Shown: positions 1 through 6,394, counted from the stretch's first letter. The stretch is DNA of 10,734 nucleotides from Alistipes sp. UBA940 (GCA_002293425.1 DBDE01000028.1:1-10734), one strand, 5' to 3'. Notes: a model not told the origin generated them from the letters alone. Translations and numbers: made by a program.

Positions 1-498
1 AACGGCGAGCCGACGATGCACCCCGAGTTCGAAGCCATAATCGACGATGTGGTCGAATTGAGGAATAATTTGTGTCCCGCCACAAAAATTTCGGTTCTGA
101 GCAACGGAACGATGATCGGGCGCGAGAGCGTCAGGCGGGCCCTGTCGAAGGTCGACAACAATATCCTCAAACTCGATTCGGCCATCGACGCCACGGTGAA
201 CAGGATAAACGACCCCCTGGGGAGGTACAGTGTGGCCGAAGTTATCGAAAATATGAAGCTTTTCGGCGGCGAGCTGATAGTTCAGACTATGTTTCTGCGC
301 GGTGCGGGGGTCGACAACACCACGCCGGAAGAGGTCTCGGCGTGGCTGGATGCGCTGAGGCAGATTCGACCCCAAGAGGTGATGGTCTACACGATAGATC
401 GCGACACACCTATGGCGGGGCTGGAAAAAGTATCCGAAAAAGAGCTGGCCGCCATTCGGGAATTGGCAAACAAAAAACTTAAAATCCCAATATTATGA
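1..498 (+). CDS. Radical SAM protein, C-terminal part (5' end outside window)
   Basis: The frame is open from base 1, so the true start lies upstream; the ATG at 16 is internal. The first visible residues are NGEPT followed by HPEF. This matches the GNGEPT-type SAM-binding motif of COG0731-like radical SAM Fe-S oxidoreductases. The CxxxCxxC cluster motif should lie upstream and is not visible. Further along are ISVLSNGT, a KLDSAID stretch, IVQTMFLRGAGVDNT and VYTIDRDTP, which fit the later strands of the radical SAM barrel in that family. 165 residues are visible. The substrate is not known from the sequence. The stop codon overlaps the ATG of the next gene (ATGA, 495-498), which suggests translational coupling. 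Family assignment is fairly firm; exact function is open. Confidence 0.85.
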   Translation, partial: NGEPTMHPEFEAIIDDVVELRNNLCPATKISVLSNGTMIGRESVRRALSKVDNNILKLDSAIDATVNRINDPLGRYSVAEVIENMKLFGGELIVQTMFLRGAGVDNTTPEEVSAWLDALRQIRPQEVMVYTIDRDTPMAGLEKVSEKELAAIRELANKKLKIPIL

Positions 499-1877
499 AA
501 TCACTTTTCACTTTTAGTTTTTCACTTTTAACTCTTTTGTTGGCCGCATGCGGTACGGCAGAAAAGTCGCTGATGCCCACCGACGACCTCTCCAATTGGC
601 GGATAGTAGACGGGCAGGCGAGCGAAGGCACGACTGCGGAGCAGATAGTGCTGACCGAAAACGAGGTGATGATCTACGCTCCGGCCGACAAGACGCAGCC
701 GTTGCCCGAGTTCGTCAACTTCGAGCTGAGCGCAATGGTTTCCACCAGCGCGGATGCCGCTTCGTCGCTGTGGGTGCACCACGGCGAGGGTTATGGCTAT
801 GAAATTGTTCTCGGCCCGACCCGCATCGACGGTCGGAAGCAAACCACGGGCAGTTTGAATAACATTCGCAACATCTTTAAGACCCACACCGTGGCCGAGC
901 AGTGGTTCCTGTTGGAGGTTGCGGTCAGGGGGAAGAACATCACGGTCGCGGTGGACGGTGTTCCGGTGGTCGATTATGTCGAGCCCGCCGAGCCGTTCCG
1001 TTCGGGCGAGGTACTCTCGTTTTTGGATAAGGGCACGGTGGTGCTCGATTCGTGGCGGGGCACGACGCGGGTGAAGGATATGAAGATTTTGCCGTTGGCA
1101 GACGATGTGGTGGGGAGGACGGATGCAGTGGAGGAGAAGAATAACGACATCATTATGTTGCAGCAGGCCGGATTTCCGGTTATCGACTTCCACGTCCACC
1201 TCAAAGGGTGGGACGTGGCGCAGGCTTTGGAAAATTCGCGCCGTGTGGGGATATTCTACGGTTTGGCTCCCAATTGCGGGATAGGGTTTCAGTACACCAA
1301 CGACGCCGAGGTGGATGTTTTCATTCGGGAGAACAGCGGGCAGTCGGCCTTTATGGCGATGCAGGGCGAGGGTCGCGAGTGGCCGACCACTTTCAGTGCC
1401 GAAACGAGGGACAAGTTCGACTATGTGTTTACCGACGCTTTGACCTTCACCGACCACGCGGGGCGCAGGGTCAGGCTGTGGATAGACGAAGAGGTGATAA
1501 TCGACGTGCCCCAGGAACAATATATGGAGCTGATCGTCGATAAGATAGTGGAGGTGGTGAGCACCGAGCCCATCGACATCTATGTCAACCCGTTCTTCCT
1601 CCCCACGGCGATGACGGAGCGGTACGACGAGTGGTGGACGGACGAGAGGATAAAGCGGGTGATAGATGTGCTGGTCGAAAAGGGCGTTGCGTTGGAGGTG
1701 AATGCGCGCTATCGGATACCCAATGCCAAAACGATTAAGATGGCTATGGAGGCGGGTGTTCCGCTGGCGTTCGGCACCAACAACGGCTCGGCAGAGGACA
1801 TCGGCGCACTCGAATACCCCATCGAGATGATAAAGCAGTGTGGCATCACCTATCAGAATATGTACTTCCCTAATTAA
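495..1877 (+). CDS. Lipoprotein with DUF1080-like domain fused to a PHP/amidohydrolase-like domain
   Basis: 460 aa. Residues 1-19 form a lipoprotein signal peptide ending in LLAAC, with Cys19 the likely lipidated residue, so the protein is probably anchored in an envelope membrane. Residues about 25-200 resemble the concanavalin-like DUF1080 / 3-keto-disaccharide hydrolase fold (GYGYEIVLG, EQWFLLEVAVRGKNITVAVDG, then a final strand VKDMKILP). Residues about 226-460 start with FPVIDFHVHLKG, an HxH metal motif (His233, His235), and end with ALEVNARYRIPN and GVPLAFGTNNGSAEDIG, resembling the last strands of PHP or TIM-barrel amidohydrolases. The usual SDAH-type position reads GTNN, so one metal ligand may differ. 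A role in glycoside or polyol breakdown is inference only. The signal peptide is encoded by a heptamer repeat tract (501-535). The start is fixed by the ATGA overlap and the signal peptide. Confidence 0.8.
   Translation: MKSLFTFSFSLLTLLLAACGTAEKSLMPTDDLSNWRIVDGQASEGTTAEQIVLTENEVMIYAPADKTQPLPEFVNFELSAMVSTSADAASSLWVHHGEGYGYEIVLGPTRIDGRKQTTGSLNNIRNIFKTHTVAEQWFLLEVAVRGKNITVAVDGVPVVDYVEPAEPFRSGEVLSFLDKGTVVLDSWRGTTRVKDMKILPLADDVVGRTDAVEEKNNDIIMLQQAGFPVIDFHVHLKGWDVAQALENSRRVGIFYGLAPNCGIGFQYTNDAEVDVFIRENSGQSAFMAMQGEGREWPTTFSAETRDKFDYVFTDALTFTDHAGRRVRLWIDEEVIIDVPQEQYMELIVDKIVEVVSTEPIDIYVNPFFLPTAMTERYDEWWTDERIKRVIDVLVEKGVALEVNARYRIPNAKTIKMAMEAGVPLAFGTNNGSAEDIGALEYPIEMIKQCGITYQNMYFPN
501..535 (+). repeat. 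Heptamer repeat tract, five units, within a signal peptide
   Basis: Five consecutive heptamers read TCACTTT, TCACTTT, TAGTTTT, TCACTTT and TAACTCT. On the minus strand these are AAAGTGA-type units, the same family as the tracts at 2464-2491, 2514-2548 and 3486-3499. Because three heptamers make 21 nt, the tract encodes a peptide with a 7-residue period: SLFTFSF then SLLTLLL. Confidence 0.75.
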
Positions 1878-1886
1878 TACATCGCT

Positions 1887-2480
1887 ATGTTTTCAGGAAT
1901 CGTAGAGCGGATGGGGCGGGTTGCGGAGATTCGCAGGGACGGGGGCAATGTCCATTTCACTTTGGAGGCCGATTTTGTCGGCGAGTTGCGCATCGACCAG
2001 TCGGTCAGCCATAACGGGGTGTGCCTGACGGTGGTGGAGCTGACCGAGACGACCTATACCGTGACGGCTATGCACGAAACCCTCATCAAGAGCAATCTGG
2101 GGTTGTTGAAGGTGGGCGACCACGTCAATCTGGAACGCTCGATGCGCCCCGACGCGCTGTTGGACGGCCACATCGTGCAAGGCCACGTCGACCAGACCGC
2201 AAAATGTACAGCGGTGGAAGAGGCCGACGGAAGCTGGTACTATACCTTCGAATACACTCCGCAGGGGGGTGGAATGATAACGGTCGAAAAGGGGTCGGTG
2301 GCGGTCAACGGCGTTTCGCTCACCGTCGTCAACTCGCGCGAAGCGGGTTTTCAGGTGGCGATAATTCCTTATACCTATGACAACACCAATTTCAAATATA
2401 TCGCACCCGGAACGGTCGTCAATTTGGAGTTCGACATCATAGGGAAATATATAGCAAAGCTAATGAAGAATGAAAAATGA
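1887..2480 (+). CDS. ribE: Riboflavin synthase, alpha chain
   Basis: 197 aa, the usual length. The enzyme converts two 6,7-dimethyl-8-ribityllumazine molecules to riboflavin plus the pyrimidinedione, in the cytoplasm, normally as a trimer. The sequence begins MFSGIVE, the family N-terminus. It has the expected two lumazine-binding repeats: NGVCLTV at 43-49 in the first and NGVSLTV at 141-147 in the second, with the linker motif GHIVQGHVD at 94-102 and IPYTY at 160-164. No other riboflavin genes are nearby. It starts 9 bp after the lipoprotein stop with no evident Shine-Dalgarno. The last residues (KLMKNEK) and the stop codon lie inside a heptamer repeat tract, so the extreme C-terminus appears to be repeat-derived. 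Some genomes call this gene ribC or ribE; the function is secure. Confidence 0.95.
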   Translation: MFSGIVERMGRVAEIRRDGGNVHFTLEADFVGELRIDQSVSHNGVCLTVVELTETTYTVTAMHETLIKSNLGLLKVGDHVNLERSMRPDALLDGHIVQGHVDQTAKCTAVEEADGSWYYTFEYTPQGGGMITVEKGSVAVNGVSLTVVNSREAGFQVAIIPYTYDNTNFKYIAPGTVVNLEFDIIGKYIAKLMKNEK

Positions 2481-2491
2481 AAAATGAAGAA
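2464..2491 (+). repeat. Heptamer repeat tract, four units, at the ribE stop codon
   Basis: Four exact-length units: TGAAGAA, TGAAAAA, TGAAAAA, TGAAGAA. The tract covers the last codons and stop of ribE. An inverted tract of the same family follows at 2514-2548, so transcript from here could fold into a long imperfect hairpin around the GC-rich spacer 2493-2510. Confidence 0.8.
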
Positions 2492-2513
2492 TGGGCTGCG
2501 CGCGCGGGAAAAA

Positions 2514-2548
2514 ATCACTCTTCACTCTTCGTTCTTCACTCTTCATTC
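2514..2548 (-). repeat. Heptamer repeat tract, five units, inverted relative to 2464-2491
   Basis: On the + strand the units are ATCACTC, TTCACTC, TTCGTTC, TTCACTC and TTCATTC, the reverse-complement form of the GAATGAA/GAGTGAA family. It lies just upstream of the kinase start at 2557. Confidence 0.8.
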
Positions 2549-2556
2549 CTGTGTCT

Positions 2557-3483
2557 ATGCAGCTAAAAGTTAGGTCGATAAATCACGCGGCGTTGCTCAT
2601 CGCACTGCTTGTGACGCTGGTGGTTATCGTCGCCGGCAATATCGTCAGCGTTATCTACGACTTTTTCTGGTGGGGGGTGCTCACGATTTGTATCGCCACT
2701 TTTATCGTCACGTGGCTGTTCACCCGGCTGGTCATCAAGCGCGGCTATCTGATCGAAACGGCGACGCAGAAGATGTCCGACAAGGTGGAGCGGTTGGAAG
2801 AGATGGAGCGGTTTCGGCGGGAGTATCTGGGCAATTTCGCTCACGAAATAAAGACCCCTGTTTTCAATGTTCAGGGCTACATCTCCACTTTGCTGTCGGG
2901 GGCTATGGACGATCCGACGGTCAACAGGGTCTATTTGGAGCGGGCGGAGCGGAGTGCGGAGCGTATAATCGACATCGTGCACTATTTGGAGGAGATTTCG
3001 CGCTTGTCGTCGGGTCAGCCACGGTTGGAGCGGATTCGGTTCGATGTGGTGGAGTTGGCTCGCGAGATTGTGGAGGGGATGGAGATGTCGGCGGGGGAGA
3101 GGGAGATAACGTTGGAGATTGTCGGTGCGCGGCCGATGTGGGTGACGGCGGACCGGAAATATGTTTCGCAGGTCTTTATCAACCTTATTTCGAACTCCAT
3201 TCGTTATGGGACGGAAGGGGGGTGGACGCGCATTTCGTTTGGCGTGGAGAGGGGTCGGGTAAGGGTGGAGGTGGAGGATAACGGGTCGGGGATCGACGGG
3301 GAGGATTTGCCGCGGATTTTCGAGCGGTTTTTCCGGACCGATGCTTCGCGTTCGCGCACCGAGGGGGGTACGGGATTGGGTTTGGCGATTGTTAAGCACA
3401 TTCTCGAAGCGCACGGCGAGAGCATTACGGTGCGCTCGGAACTCGGCGTCGGCTCCACCTTTTTGTTCACCTTACCAAGATAG
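2557..3483 (+). CDS. Membrane sensor histidine kinase, PhoR-like, without an adjacent response regulator
   Basis: 308 aa from the ATG at 2557. Two membrane segments lie at about 11-33 and 37-60 with only a short connection between them, so there is no sizeable external sensor domain. The kinase core follows: HisKA H-box FAHEIKTP with His96 as the likely phosphorylated residue, N-box NLISNS (209-214), G1 box DNGSGI (241-246), F-box RIFERFFR (253-260) and G2 box GGTGLGLA (270-277). All expected catalytic motifs are intact. An in-frame ATG at 2491 would add 22 residues, but these are encoded by the spacer and heptamer repeat and would place junk before the first membrane helix, so 2557 is preferred. 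No response regulator flanks it: ribE lies upstream and an apparently gene-free 280 bp region downstream. Its signal and partner cannot be told from the sequence. Confidence 0.92.
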   Translation: MQLKVRSINHAALLIALLVTLVVIVAGNIVSVIYDFFWWGVLTICIATFIVTWLFTRLVIKRGYLIETATQKMSDKVERLEEMERFRREYLGNFAHEIKTPVFNVQGYISTLLSGAMDDPTVNRVYLERAERSAERIIDIVHYLEEISRLSSGQPRLERIRFDVVELAREIVEGMEMSAGEREITLEIVGARPMWVTADRKYVSQVFINLISNSIRYGTEGGWTRISFGVERGRVRVEVEDNGSGIDGEDLPRIFERFFRTDASRSRTEGGTGLGLAIVKHILEAHGESITVRSELGVGSTFLFTLPR

Positions 3484-3763
3484 AATTGAGAGTTGAGAGT
3501 TAGGTGCGCGAAGGGAGAGGGCGTGAGGTGTGCCAGATAAAAGCGTAGGCCAAGCGGAGGTCGGTTGCGAATCGCAGCATTTTAGCCGAGCCGGTACCGC
3601 GGCTCTGTGTGGCGGTAGAGCACGGAGGGGAAATCACCCGAGTATATTCGCGAAGCGATACGAGGGAAGTTCGCCCGCAGTGCTCAGGCGAAGGATAACC
3701 TGCGAAGAGTCGCACACCGACGAAGCCGAGCGCGTGAGCCGAAATTGACGAATTGAAAGCAGT
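3484..3763 (+). other. Gene-free 280-bp intergenic region with multiple hairpins; candidate structured RNA or repeat element
   Basis: No convincing protein gene is present: the open frames on both strands are Arg/Ser/Cys-rich and low in recognisable structure. The region holds several inverted repeats. The best is at 3637-3666: CCC/GGG, a GA/GA internal loop, GTAT/ATAC, an ATT bulge, CGC/GCG and a GAA loop. Others are TTCGCC/GGCGAA (3670-3675 with 3687-3692), GCTCT/AGAGC (3602-3606 with 3617-3621), TGCGA/TCGCA around 3566-3576, and a long-range GGTGTGC/GCACACC pair (3527-3533 with 3712-3718) that could close the whole domain. It does not match the signature motifs of RNase P RNA or tmRNA that I can recall. 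No TAnnTTTG promoter box was found. Whether it is an RNA gene, a 5' leader of the MATE gene or a dispersed repeat is undecided. Confidence 0.45.
3486..3499 (+). repeat. Short heptamer repeat, two units
   Basis: TTGAGAG is repeated twice directly after the kinase stop codon. It belongs to the same purine-rich heptamer family as the longer tracts near ribE, since the tract at 501-535 contains AGAGTTA on its minus strand. It is short, so taken alone the evidence is weak. Confidence 0.5.
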
Positions 3764-5143
3764 ATGAAAAATCAGACACCGAATAACTTAGGGACGGAAA
3801 AAATCGGCAAGCTGCTGGTTCGTTATGCCGTGCCGGCCATCATCGCTATGGCGTCGATGTCGCTCTACAACATCATCGATTCGGTCTTCATCGGTCACGC
3901 GGTGGGGGCGATGGCACTGAGCGGACTGGCTATCGCTATGCCGTTGATGAACCTTTCGGCGGCTTTCGGGGCTATGGTGGGCATCGGCTCGGCGGCTTCG
4001 ATCTCGATCAATCTGGGCGAGGGGAAAAAGGAGCGGACATTCAACATTCTCGGCAACCAGGTGATGCTCAATCTCATTATCGGGTTGTCGTTGACGGGGT
4101 TGGCGTTTGTTTTTTTGGACGACATTTTGCGCTTGTTCGGCGCGAGCGGGGCGACGTTGCCTCACGCGCGGGAGTTTATGAGCGTGATATTGTTCGGGAA
4201 TGTTATCACTCATTTGTTTTGGGGGCTCAACGAGGTGATGCGGGCGAGTGGCTATCCGCGCAAGGCGATGGCGATGATGTTGACCTCTATCGGGTTGACG
4301 GCGGTGTTGAATGCCGTTTTTGTTTTCGGATTGGGGTGGGGTGTGCGGGGTTCGGCGTCGGCGACAATTTGCGCTCAGGGGGTTGCGTTGGGGTTGGAGC
4401 TTTGGCATTTTTCGCGTAAGAGGAGTTTTTTGCACTTTCGGCGGGGGATATGGAAACTTTCGCGGCCCATTATTTCGCGGATTTTGGCTATCGGGGCGGC
4501 ACCGTTTTTGGTCAATTTTTGCACTTCGGCGGTGGTGATATTCGTCAATCGTGCGTTGATGACTTATGGGGGCGATATTTATTCGGGCGGATATGGGGTT
4601 ATGAATCGTGTGGTGATGCTGTTTGTGATGGTTTGCGCGGGGTTGAACCAGGGGATGCAGCCTGTTGTGGGGTTCAATTTCGGGGCGCGGCAGTATGATC
4701 GGGTGGTGAAGGCGTTGAGAATGACCATAATGTGCGCTGTCGGGGTGATGAGTGTGGCTTGTTTGCTGGGTGAGTTGGTTCCGGAGCGGATTGCACGGTT
4801 GTTTGTGGGGTATTCGGACGCCGATGCGGATGCGTTGGTGGCGGTTGCTGCGCGGGCTATGCGGATGGTTATGATGTTGTTCCCGATCGTGGGGTTTCAG
4901 GTGGTTACAAGTAGTTTTTTTCAGTATATCGGGCGGCCTTCGCGGTCGATTATGCTGTCGATGACGCGTCAGGCGTTGTTTTTGATCCCGCTGTTGATTG
5001 TTTTGCCGCCGGTGTTGGGCACGGACGGGGTTTGGATGTCGTTTCCGGTTGCCGATTTTGTGGCGTCGTCGCTTGCCGCGGTGCTGCTGTTTCTGCAACT
5101 CAGAAAATGGAAGATTGAGGGCACGTCGCCGAGCAAGGGCTGA
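3764..5143 (+). CDS. MATE family multidrug/toxin efflux transporter
   Basis: 459 aa, typical for the family, which exports cationic drugs or metabolites across the inner membrane in exchange for Na+ or H+. The protein is almost entirely hydrophobic, with about 12 predicted membrane segments in two repeated halves. Family signs include LYNIIDSVFIGH (residues 34-45) in the first helix region, GSAASISINLGEG (75-87), and in the second half GLNQGMQPVVGFNFGARQ (293-310), the diagnostic C-lobe counterpart. It looks closest to the MepA/DinF-like branch, though that is a judgement from memory. The start ATG at 3764 is preceded by A-rich sequence without a Shine-Dalgarno. The 5' quarter uses more C-ending codons than the rest, which is strongly G/T-rich. 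The substrate is unknown. Confidence 0.93.
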   Translation: MKNQTPNNLGTEKIGKLLVRYAVPAIIAMASMSLYNIIDSVFIGHAVGAMALSGLAIAMPLMNLSAAFGAMVGIGSAASISINLGEGKKERTFNILGNQVMLNLIIGLSLTGLAFVFLDDILRLFGASGATLPHAREFMSVILFGNVITHLFWGLNEVMRASGYPRKAMAMMLTSIGLTAVLNAVFVFGLGWGVRGSASATICAQGVALGLELWHFSRKRSFLHFRRGIWKLSRPIISRILAIGAAPFLVNFCTSAVVIFVNRALMTYGGDIYSGGYGVMNRVVMLFVMVCAGLNQGMQPVVGFNFGARQYDRVVKALRMTIMCAVGVMSVACLLGELVPERIARLFVGYSDADADALVAVAARAMRMVMMLFPIVGFQVVTSSFFQYIGRPSRSIMLSMTRQALFLIPLLIVLPPVLGTDGVWMSFPVADFVASSLAAVLLFLQLRKWKIEGTSPSKG

Positions 5144-5177
5144 TTTCAGCCCGCCGCTGGGGGCGGCGACGGGCTGA
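5137..5177 (+). other. Competing hairpins at the end of the MATE gene
   Basis: GGGCTGA (5137-5143, including the stop codon) is complementary to TCAGCCC (5146-5152), which is also complementary to a second GGGCTGA (5171-5177). The outer hairpin 5146-5177 has an 8-bp TCAGCCCG/CGGGCTGA stem plus an inner CCGC/GCGG. No T-run follows on either strand, so it is not a standard intrinsic terminator. Confidence 0.55.
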
Positions 5178-5205
5178 CGACTCCTGCGGAGCCGGAATAA
5201 AAAAC

Positions 5206-5313
5206 GAGGAGAGCAAGCGATTTATGTCGCACCGCTACAACCCGACACGCTCTTGCTGCCTTCCGGCCCTGGGAGATTAGCGGGGAGCTGGTCGCATAAG
5301 ACTTACCCTCCTC
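5206..5313 (-). ncRNA. ffs: Signal recognition particle RNA, small bacterial type (4.5S-like)
   Basis: On the minus strand the conserved apical domain reads CCAGGGCCGGAAGGCAGCA (near 5253-5272), with the GGAA tetraloop closed by GCC/GGC and the asymmetric loop that binds Ffh. The rest folds as one long hairpin: terminal GAGGAG/CUCCUC, then GUAAG/CUUGC, UUAUG/CAUAA, CGACC/GGUUG and CCGCUA/UAGCGG. Length is about 108 nt. A TAnnTTTG promoter box (5320-5327) places transcription start at about 5313, agreeing with the folded 5' end. Six U residues at 5204-5199 follow the closing stem and could terminate transcription. The RNA works with Ffh and FtsY in co-translational targeting of membrane and secreted proteins. 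Ends are inferred from the fold, so may be off by a few bases. Confidence 0.93.
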
Positions 5314-5319
5314 GGGGTG

Positions 5320-5327
5320 CAAAAGTA
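5320..5327 (-). promoter_or_regulatory. Bacteroidota-type -7 promoter box for SRP RNA
   Basis: TACTTTTG on the minus strand fits the TAnnTTTG consensus of the Bacteroidota primary sigma factor, 6 nt before the folded 5' end of the SRP RNA. No good -33 TTTG was found; that region overlaps the start of mltG. Confidence 0.7.
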
Positions 5328-5344
5328 GTAAATTTTTACCATAT

Positions 5345-6352
5345 ATGAGAAAGTTGTTTGTCAATTTGTTCATCGTCGGCGCGTTTTTGGGATTGCTTTT
5401 GGGCGCGGGATGGTATGTTTTTAAGGGCGATGCGGTTCGCCGGCCCGGGTCGTTGTATGTTCCGACGGGTGCCGATTTCGGGCAGTTGGCGGATTCTCTT
5501 CAAGGGCGGATCCGGTTCGGTTATTTTTTCGATCTTTACGCCGGGCGTATCGGGTTGACCGAAAACGTTAAGCCCGGCCATTATGTTTTGACCGATCAGA
5601 ATATTGTCAGACTTGCGCGGATGTTGAATTTGGGCGAGCAGACTCCGGTGGATGTGGTGGTGAGGCAGTCGCGGTTGCCGGCGATTTTGGCATCGAGGGT
5701 TTCGCAGCAGTTGGAGGCCGATTCGGCTTCGCTTCATGCGGCGATGCGGGATCCCGAGATACTTAAACAATATGGATTCGGAAACGAGTTGGAGTTGTTC
5801 TCCATTTTCATTCCCAACACCTACGAGATGTGGTGGACGGATAGTCCGGAGGCGTTTGTTGCGCGAATGAAGAGGGAGTATGATCGGTTTTGGAACGACG
5901 AGAGGGTGGCTAAGTTGCCTCGAACTCGGCTCACTAAGATGCAGGTCGCAAGCTTGGCGGCCATTCTGAACGAGGAGACCCAGAAGACCGATGAGATGTC
6001 CCGAATGGCTGGGGTTTACATCAATCGTTTGCGATCGGGAATGCCGTTGCAGGCCGATCCGACGGTTAAGTATGCGATGGGGGATTTTGCTTTGAGGCGC
6101 ATTTTGAACCGCCATTTGAAGACCCCGTCGCCCTATAATACTTATGTTAACAAGGGTTTGCCGCCTACGCCTATTACGATGGCGAGTATTGCGGCTTTGG
6201 ATGCGGTGTTGAACTTCGAGGAGAATGATTATCTCTATTTTTGCGCTAAGGAGGATTTTTCGGGGTACCACAATTTTGCGGCCACCTATTCTCAGCATCT
6301 GGTCAATGCGCGCCGTTATGCCGCGGCGTTGGATAAACGGGGGATAAAATAA
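5345..6352 (+). CDS. mltG: Endolytic transglycosylase MltG (YceG-like)
   Basis: 335 aa, the usual length. MltG cleaves nascent peptidoglycan glycan strands in the periplasm at the inner membrane and is thought to end their synthesis. Residues about 5-25 form one N-terminal membrane anchor. A LysM-like region follows (about 35-100, including VPTGADFGQLADSLQ and KPGHYVLT). The catalytic domain contains AAILNEETQ, aligning with the ASIIEKET motif of E. coli MltG so that Glu211 matches the catalytic Glu218. Also present are GVYINRLRSGMPLQADPTVKYA (split here as 223-234 and 235-244), the SPYNTY and GLPPTPI motifs, and YLYFCAKEDFSGYHNF near the end. The first Glu of the E. coli EKET motif is Asn here; the catalytic Glu is kept. 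The gene is divergent from the SRP RNA with only about 31 bp between them, leaving very little leader. Confidence 0.95.
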   Translation: MRKLFVNLFIVGAFLGLLLGAGWYVFKGDAVRRPGSLYVPTGADFGQLADSLQGRIRFGYFFDLYAGRIGLTENVKPGHYVLTDQNIVRLARMLNLGEQTPVDVVVRQSRLPAILASRVSQQLEADSASLHAAMRDPEILKQYGFGNELELFSIFIPNTYEMWWTDSPEAFVARMKREYDRFWNDERVAKLPRTRLTKMQVASLAAILNEETQKTDEMSRMAGVYINRLRSGMPLQADPTVKYAMGDFALRRILNRHLKTPSPYNTYVNKGLPPTPITMASIAALDAVLNFEENDYLYFCAKEDFSGYHNFAATYSQHLVNARRYAAALDKRGIK

Positions 6353-6376
6353 GTTTTTCATTTTCATTTTTTTGAG

Positions 6377-6384
6377 TACCTTTG
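6377..6384 (+). promoter_or_regulatory. Bacteroidota-type -7 promoter box for the tRNA-Leu/tRNA-Pro unit
   Basis: TACCTTTG matches TAnnTTTG. Start of transcription is predicted near 6391, only about 4 nt before the tRNA-Leu gene. The box and the following GCACCC are the same as at the SRP RNA promoter. A T-rich stretch lies in the -33 region. Confidence 0.75.
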
Positions 6385-6394
6385 CACCCGCAAT

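Noticed and set aside
528..1520. Minus-strand frame of 330 codons opposite the lipoprotein
   Set aside because: It has no recognisable domains and lies opposite a gene with a signal peptide and domain matches.
2491..2556. Upstream ATG for the histidine kinase at 2491
   Set aside because: It adds 22 residues encoded by the GC-rich spacer and heptamer repeat; the ATG at 2557 starts directly before the first membrane helix.
3520..3740. RNase P RNA or tmRNA in the intergenic region
   Set aside because: I could not find the RNase P GAGGAAAGUCC-type core or a tmRNA alanine-tRNA-like end.
3500..3748. Open frames on both strands in the intergenic region (3530-3748 plus, 3500-3715 minus)
   Set aside because: They overlap each other on opposite strands, are rich in Arg, Ser and Cys, show no domain or hydrophobic pattern and cover the hairpins. 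I treat the region as non-coding.
3788..5098. Long minus-strand open frame of 436 codons opposite the MATE gene
   Set aside because: Its product is dominated by His, Arg, Gln and Pro, the expected antisense shadow of a hydrophobic membrane protein gene.
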